From AC-32 sp963704005 (GTDB lineage: Bacteria > Actinomycetota > Thermoleophilia > Gaiellales > Gaiellaceae), in assembly GCA_963704005.1 (NCBI GenBank), contig CAVPGJ010000005.1, positions 868,001 to 932,000 of the forward strand: DNA of 64,000 nucleotides, read 5' to 3'. The notes beneath the pieces are model-generated. The model saw nothing but the letters and a program-made list of their open reading frames with translations, was not told the DNA's origin and made no database searches. A program made the position numbers and the translations under genes. How positions within the stretch are numbered: the first letter of the stretch is position 1; every line of letters starts with the position of its first letter. Shown piece after piece: positions 60,134 to 64,000 of this stretch.

Positions 60134-60850
60134 TCATTCGATTGCCTCATACGCGCGCGAGGCCGGATCGCCCGCCGGGTGGAACACGGCGACGATCCTC
60201 ATGGGTGAGTCGCCGCTGTTCTCGAGCGAGTGCTCGAGGAGCGGTGGTAGGTGGATGCACGTGCCCCGCGATACGGGCTCGTGCGAGCCGTCGATGTGGA
60301 GCATGCCCTCGCCCTCGAGCACGTAGATCACCTCGTCGTAGACGTGGCTGTGCTCGGGTGCGCGGCCCGGGGCGATGATCCCGTAGAACTGGGTCAGCTC
60401 GGTGCAGCCGACCTCGTCGGTGACCAGGTAGCGGAACTCCCGGTCGCCGCTGGCCGTGAGCACCGGCTGGTCGTCGTAGCGGACGATCCGCTGCCCGTTG
60501 AGCTGCGGGGCTGAGGACTGGGGCGCGACGGCCGAGACGAGCAGCAGCGTCTCCGGGCCCGGATTGTCGACCTCGTAGCTCTCGCCGGAAACCAGGTAGG
60601 CGGCGGTTCCCGGCTCGAGCTCGAACTCTTCGCCGCCGACGATCAGCGTGGCCCGGCCCGCTGCCGCGTACAGGACCTCCTGGACGCCGTTCAGGGTGCG
60701 CGGCCGCGAGCGGCCGGGGTCGTAGCGGGCGACGTGCAGCTCGAGCAGCTCGGAGCCGAAGGAGGCGTCGATCGCAACCGCCCGCTCGGCGGTGTCGCCC
60801 TCGACTCGCGCGGATCGAAGATCCCGCTCGGATACCGCATGCCCCGGCAC
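60134..60850 (-). CDS. Bicupin protein
   Basis: A 238-residue protein with two cupin barrels. The N-terminal barrel holds ELHVARYDPGRSRPRTLNGVQEVLYAAAGRA and ends in GESYEVDNPG. The C-terminal barrel has the better metal site: PEHSHVYDEVIYVLEGEGMLHIDG and LPPLLEHSLENSG (His, Glu and His ligands). Bicupins include oxalate decarboxylases, dioxygenases and ureidoglycine aminohydrolase-type enzymes; none can be chosen. GTG start at 60850. It sits between the dehydratase-like gene and livK of the minus operon. Confidence 0.85.
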   Translation of the reverse strand: MPGHAVSERDLRSARVEGDTAERAVAIDASFGSELLELHVARYDPGRSRPRTLNGVQEVLYAAAGRATLIVGGEEFELEPGTAAYLVSGESYEVDNPGPETLLLVSAVAPQSSAPQLNGQRIVRYDDQPVLTASGDREFRYLVTDEVGCTELTQFYGIIAPGRAPEHSHVYDEVIYVLEGEGMLHIDGSHEPVSRGTCIHLPPLLEHSLENSGDSPMRIVAVFHPAGDPASRAYEAIE

Positions 60851-60882
60851 CGGAGCATTCTCCCACGCAAATTGCGCGATTC

Positions 60883-61821
60883 CTAGGGGGTCTGACCCTC
60901 CAGGATCGCCGCCAACACAGAGGCGTCGATGTTCCCGCCGGAGACGATGCAGGCCACGGTTCCATCGCCTCCGTGACCGGCCAGCGCGGCCGCGAGCGCG
61001 AGCGCTCCCGCGCCTTCGGCGACCACGCGGGCGCGCTCCGCGAGCAGGCGGACTGCGGCGGCGGTCTCGTCCAGCGGCACGGCAAACGCCCCGTCGAGCG
61101 CCTCGCGCGCGCGCGGCCACATCTCCGGCAGCACCATCGGTGCGCCGGCGCCGTCCACGAACGAGGTCGCGTACTCGATCGGCACTGGCTCGCCTGCCGC
61201 GAAGGCCGCGGTCAGCGGCGCACCGGGCTCCGGCTCGACGGCGTAGACGTGCGTCTCGGGCCGCAGCGCCTTGACCGCGCTCGCGATCCCGACGCTCAGC
61301 CCGCCGCCGCCGAACGGGACGAGCACCACGTCGGGAGCGGGGAGGTCCTCCAGCAGCTCGAGCCCGATCGTGCCGTTGCCGGCCATCACGCGCTCGTCCT
61401 GAACGGGGTGGACGAAGACGCCGCCTGCCTCCGGGTAGCTCGAGGTCTCGAGCGCCTCCCACCAGCGGTCGTAGGGCACCTTGTCGATCCGCGCGCCGAG
61501 CCGCTCCATCGCCGCGAGCTTGGTCTGGGGCGCATGGTCCGGGACGACCACCGTGCAGGGGACGCCGAGCTCGCGCGCGATCCAGGCGACGCCCTGGCCC
61601 ATGTTCCCGGCCGTCGCGGTGACGACTCCGGCCTGAAGCTCCTCGGGCGGGATCTGCAGCACGGCGTTGGTGGCCCCACGCAGCTTGAAGGAGCCGATCG
61701 GCTGCAGATTCTCGAGCTTCAGGTAGATCTCGCCGTCGTGCTGGAGGCGCACGAGCGGCGTGCGCAGGACGCGCCCCTTCAGGCGCTCGCGCGCCGCCTC
61801 GACCTCTGCGAGCGGGATCAG
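60883..61821 (-). CDS. Threonine dehydratase-like PLP enzyme (beta-family)
   Basis: A fold-type II PLP enzyme, about 312 residues, similar to threonine ammonia-lyase, serine racemase and EutB-like proteins. The PLP Lys is in PIGSFKLRGATNAV, the phosphate loop is VPFGGGGLSVG and the late Ser/Gly run is IVSGGNIDAS. The normal N-terminal helix (LIPLAEVEAARERLKGRVL) is encoded in frame back to 61821, where the only possible starts are CTG or ATC overlapping the previous TGA; the first canonical start is GTG 61752. No C-terminal ACT domain, so it is probably not allosteric. Confidence 0.88.
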   Translation of the reverse strand: MIPLAEVEAARERLKGRVLRTPLVRLQHDGEIYLKLENLQPIGSFKLRGATNAVLQIPPEELQAGVVTATAGNMGQGVAWIARELGVPCTVVVPDHAPQTKLAAMERLGARIDKVPYDRWWEALETSSYPEAGGVFVHPVQDERVMAGNGTIGLELLEDLPAPDVVLVPFGGGGLSVGIASAVKALRPETHVYAVEPEPGAPLTAAFAAGEPVPIEYATSFVDGAGAPMVLPEMWPRAREALDGAFAVPLDETAAAVRLLAERARVVAEGAGALALAAALAGHGGDGTVACIVSGGNIDASVLAAILEGQTP

Positions 61822-62783
61822 AAAGGCACCGCCGAGCCGACGCCCTCGGCGCGGGCGCGCTCGTAGACGTGCTCCGCGGCGGCGAGGTCCTCGACGCCGA
61901 GGCCGAGCGACTTGAAGACGGTCAGCTCCTCCGTGTCGCGGCGGCCCTCTGCCGAGCCGATGAGCACCTCGCCCAGCTCGGCGCGGATCGAGTCAGGGCC
62001 GAGCCCGGCCAGGAGGTAGTCGCCGGCCTCGTTCACGAGCGACTCGCGCGCGTCGCAGAAGAGCGCCGCCTCGGCCATCGTCTCGTCGTCGAGCTCGCGC
62101 GCGGTCGGGATCGACGAGCCGACCGCGTTCACGTGCACGCCGGGGGCAAGCCACGAGCGCTCGAGCACCGGCTCGCGCGACGAGGTCGCCGTCACGACAA
62201 CGTCGGCCCCGGCCACGGCTGCCTCGGCGCTCTCGGCCACCTCGACCGCTAGCTCGGTCTCCCCCGCGACGGCGCGCGCGTGCTCGGGTGTCCGGCTCCA
62301 GATCCGCACCTTCTCGAAACTGCGCACGTGCGGCAGCGCCTCCAGGTGTGAGCGGGCCTGCACGCCGGCGCCGAGGATCGCCAGCTCTCTGGCGTCTTCC
62401 CGCGCCAACGCCCGGGTCGCTACCGCCGACACCGCCGCCGTGCGAACCGCGGTCACCGCCGAGGCGTCCAGCAGCGCGCGCAGCTGCCCGGTTTCGCCGT
62501 CGCAGAGCAGCACGCCGCCCTGGTGGGCGTCGAGCCCTCGGGCCGGGTTCTCGGGGAAGATGCAGATCGCCTTCAACCCGTACGCGCGCTGCGGCTCGGA
62601 GCGGTGCGCGGGCATCAGGCCCATCAGGGTCTGCTCCTCCGGCGGACGGATCACGAAGCGCAGCGGCTGCCAGGCGCGCCCGCGCGCGAGATCCGAGAGC
62701 GCGGCCTCCATCAGCTCGATGCACTCGTCCATCGGCAGCAGCCGCCGGACGTCGTCGTGGGAGAGGACGAGGAGCTCGGTCAT
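61818..62783 (-). CDS. Ornithine cyclodeaminase/mu-crystallin family protein
   Basis: A 321-residue NAD(P)-binding protein of the ornithine cyclodeaminase family. LLSHDDVRRLLPMDECIELMEAAL is similar to the family start, LDAHQGGVLLCDGETGQLRALLDASAVTAVRTAAVSAVATR is the substrate region, and LAILGAGVQARSHLEAL is the dinucleotide motif. It may deaminate a diamino acid, reduce an imine or act as an ectoine-pathway EutC-like protein. It overlaps the dehydratase-like gene, matching the EutB-EutC pairing, and opens the minus operon. Confidence 0.9.
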   Translation of the reverse strand: MTELLVLSHDDVRRLLPMDECIELMEAALSDLARGRAWQPLRFVIRPPEEQTLMGLMPAHRSEPQRAYGLKAICIFPENPARGLDAHQGGVLLCDGETGQLRALLDASAVTAVRTAAVSAVATRALAREDARELAILGAGVQARSHLEALPHVRSFEKVRIWSRTPEHARAVAGETELAVEVAESAEAAVAGADVVVTATSSREPVLERSWLAPGVHVNAVGSSIPTARELDDETMAEAALFCDARESLVNEAGDYLLAGLGPDSIRAELGEVLIGSAEGRRDTEELTVFKSLGLGVEDLAAAEHVYERARAEGVGSAVPF

Positions 62784-62813
62784 TCCTAGCGCGGAAGCCT
62801 CTCACGTCTGGTG

Positions 62814-62889
62814 TATCGACCCGTCATTTCAGACGGCCGGACGCGCAAGGCTCGCCCGGCCTGATGTCGGCATCGCAAGACGATGCCTC
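62814..62889 (-). repeat. Two-hairpin dispersed repeat (copy E7), minus orientation
   Basis: Directly after the aldo/keto reductase stop it shows GGCATCG-TCTTG-CGATGCC, then a GGCCGGGCGAGC / GCGCGTCCGGCC hairpin with some mismatches, and the tail CCGTCTGAAATGACGGGTCG. It ends about 30 bases before the ornithine cyclodeaminase start, between two genes on the same strand. Confidence 0.85.
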
Positions 62890-63871
62890 ATGAGAAGAGC
62901 CTCGCCAAGTCGTCGCGGTCCTGTTCGGAGAGTCGGAGCTCCAGCGCCGCCAGGTACGGCTCCAGCTGTGCGGGCCGGCGCGGGCCCGCGATCACCGCCG
63001 TCACCTGCGGGTTGCCGAGGATCCAGGCGATCGCCAGGGTCGCCGGCTCGGCGCCTCGCTCGGCCGCTGCAGCCTCGAACGCCTCGAGCGCGTCGAACGT
63101 CGTTTCCTTCTCGAGCGCCTCGTACGGCCCGGGCCGGGTGGTCATCCGCGAGCCGGCCGGGTACGACTCGCCTCGCCGGTACTTGCCGGTCAGCCAGCCG
63201 CCGGCGAGCGGGCTGAACGGGGTGAAGCCGAGCCCCTCGCGCTCGCAGATCCCCATCACGTCTTCGGAGCTGCGGTCGAGCAGGCTGTACTCGTTCTGAA
63301 CCCACTCGTAGCGGGCAAGCCCGAGGCGCTCGCTCGTCTCCAGCGCCTCCTCGAGCTGCTCCGCCTCCAGGTTGCTCCCGCCGATTGCCCGCACCTTCCC
63401 GGCGCGGACGAGCTCGTCGAGCGCGCGCAGCGTCTCTTCGATCGGCGTCTCCGGATCGGGCGCGTGGGTGAGATACATGTCGAGGCGCTCGGTCCGGAGC
63501 CGCTCGAGGCTGCCTTCGACTTCGCGCAGGATCCGCTCGCCCGCGAGCCCGTAGTCGTCGGGGTCGCCGGTGACCGACGAGAAGACCTTGCTGCTCAGCA
63601 GCACCGGCGAGCCCCGCTCCTCGCGCCAGTGGCCGATGTAGGCCTCGCTGCGCCCGCCGCCGTACGAGGCCGCTGTGTCGAAGAAGGCGATCCCGGCGGC
63701 GACGGCCGCGTCCAGCAGCTCGAATGCCTCCTCCTCCGACTCGCCCTGCCCCCAGGTCGCCGGGTCGGAGCCGATCCCGCCGAAGTTGCCGCAGCCGAGG
63801 CCGATGCGGGTCAGCTCGATGCCGGTCCGGCCGAGGCGGGCGGTCTCCACCGGGTGAATGTAGACATCCAC
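62888..63871 (-). CDS. Aldo/keto reductase
   Basis: A 327-residue NADPH-type aldo/keto reductase (TIM barrel). The catalytic set is Asp and Tyr in FFDTAASYGGGRSE, Lys in VLLSSKVFS and His in MYLTHAPDP. Later blocks FTPFSPLAGGWLTGKYRRG and AIAGPRRPAQL are typical of the bacterial subgroup. The family fold begins VETARLGRTGIEL, so the GTG at 63850 is an alternative start to the ATG at 63871. It has a palindromic operator candidate just upstream and a dispersed repeat directly after its stop. Substrate unknown. Confidence 0.92.
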   Translation of the reverse strand: MDVYIHPVETARLGRTGIELTRIGLGCGNFGGIGSDPATWGQGESEEEAFELLDAAVAAGIAFFDTAASYGGGRSEAYIGHWREERGSPVLLSSKVFSSVTGDPDDYGLAGERILREVEGSLERLRTERLDMYLTHAPDPETPIEETLRALDELVRAGKVRAIGGSNLEAEQLEEALETSERLGLARYEWVQNEYSLLDRSSEDVMGICEREGLGFTPFSPLAGGWLTGKYRRGESYPAGSRMTTRPGPYEALEKETTFDALEAFEAAAAERGAEPATLAIAWILGNPQVTAVIAGPRRPAQLEPYLAALELRLSEQDRDDLARLFS

Positions 63872-63900
63872 CTGTCTTGATGTGGATGTAGGCCTACATC
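63864..63900. promoter_or_regulatory. Nested palindromes upstream of the aldo/keto reductase
   Basis: GATGTAGGCCTACATC (63885-63900) is a perfect 16-bp palindrome 14 bases upstream of the ATG at 63871. A second inverted repeat, ACATCCAC (63864-63871) and GTGGATGT (63882-63889), overlaps it and the start codon. Shared ACATC half-sites suggest one dimeric regulator binding two adjacent sites, possibly controlling the divergent gene at 63939 as well. Confidence 0.55.
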
Positions 63901-63938
63901 ACGCGCTGATGCCCGCGTGCTAGAACGTCGATGTGCCG

Positions 63939-64000
63939 ATGTTCCTCGTCGTCCTACGGCGCTCCGGCCCCGAGTACGACCACTCGAAACCGCTCGAGGA
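63939..64000 (+). CDS. YCII-related protein, N-terminal fragment cut by window end
   Basis: An open frame starts at ATG 63939 (or GTG 63933) and runs off the window: MFLVVLRRSGPEYDHSKPLEE. This matches the N-terminus of YCII-related proteins, which start with a hydrophobic beta strand followed by a GPxxDxxxPLxE turn. Only about 20 residues are visible, so the call rests on this pattern. It is divergent from the aldo/keto reductase and shares its palindromic upstream region. Confidence 0.55.
   Translation, partial: MFLVVLRRSGPEYDHSKPLE

Noticed and set aside
53674..62783. Complete ectoine/hydroxyectoine degradation operon
   Set aside because: EutB- and EutC-like genes and a metal-free M24 protein are present, but a EutA racemase and an AstE-type deacetylase are missing, and the M20 protein is a different family.
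1..64000. tRNA or rRNA genes and insertion sequences
   Set aside because: I looked through the intergenic gaps (all under about 300 bases) and saw no cloverleaf, rRNA sequence or transposase motif; a covariance search would be needed to exclude small RNAs.

Overview
The window is a very GC-rich chromosomal segment with tightly packed genes, GTG and TTG starts, many 1-8 bp gene overlaps, FolE2- and ThyX-type enzymes, an F420-type luciferase-like oxidoreductase, an RskA-type anti-sigma factor and many apparently leaderless genes. This fits an actinobacterium, most likely the Thermoleophilia (Gaiellales/Solirubrobacterales-like) lineage; the exact taxon is inference. I see no rRNA, tRNA, CRISPR array, prophage or transposase.

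About 0-32 kb is a mosaic of housekeeping and envelope genes on both strands: a CopC-CopD copper protein with two coupled small membrane proteins, a lytic transglycosylase, a subtilase with a Trp-rich repeat tail, ThyX, an ECF sigma/RskA-like pair, two divergent superoxide dismutases, PlsY, FolE2, Fpg, an asparaginase and the primary sigma factor. Between about 20 and 29 kb lies a cell-wall/envelope block: a GT-C glycosyltransferase, a membrane phosphatase/sulfatase-fold protein, an L,D-transpeptidase, a VanY-like carboxypeptidase, an OafA-type acyltransferase and a beta-lactamase-fold hydrolase.

About 31-64 kb is a catabolism-plus-transport island. The plus strand (32.4-53.6 kb) carries a three-subunit molybdenum hydroxylase with a CoxG protein, an LLM oxidoreductase, an M20 hydrolase, an FAH-family hydrolase, two creatinase/prolidase-fold proteins, an HMGL/isopropylmalate-synthase-like enzyme, an FAD oxidoreductase, a TIM-barrel protein, two ketopantoate-reductase-like dehydrogenases and a livKGFHM importer. 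The minus strand (62.8-53.7 kb) is one probable operon: ornithine cyclodeaminase-like, threonine-dehydratase-like, bicupin, livKHMGF and a class V aminotransferase, ending at an intrinsic terminator. Together they suggest import and breakdown of an amino-acid-like or N-heterocyclic/amide compound; the substrate cannot be read from the sequence.

Two signals cut across the gene list. First, a previously unlabelled family of short two-hairpin repeats recurs seven times, usually starting directly at or after a stop codon; one copy has become a four-unit tandem array. Second, about 14 conserved genes, including sigA, thyX and livG, are broken by single-base indels, mostly in G/C runs. This looks like sequencing or assembly error rather than decay, so the frameshifted genes are annotated here over their full extent.
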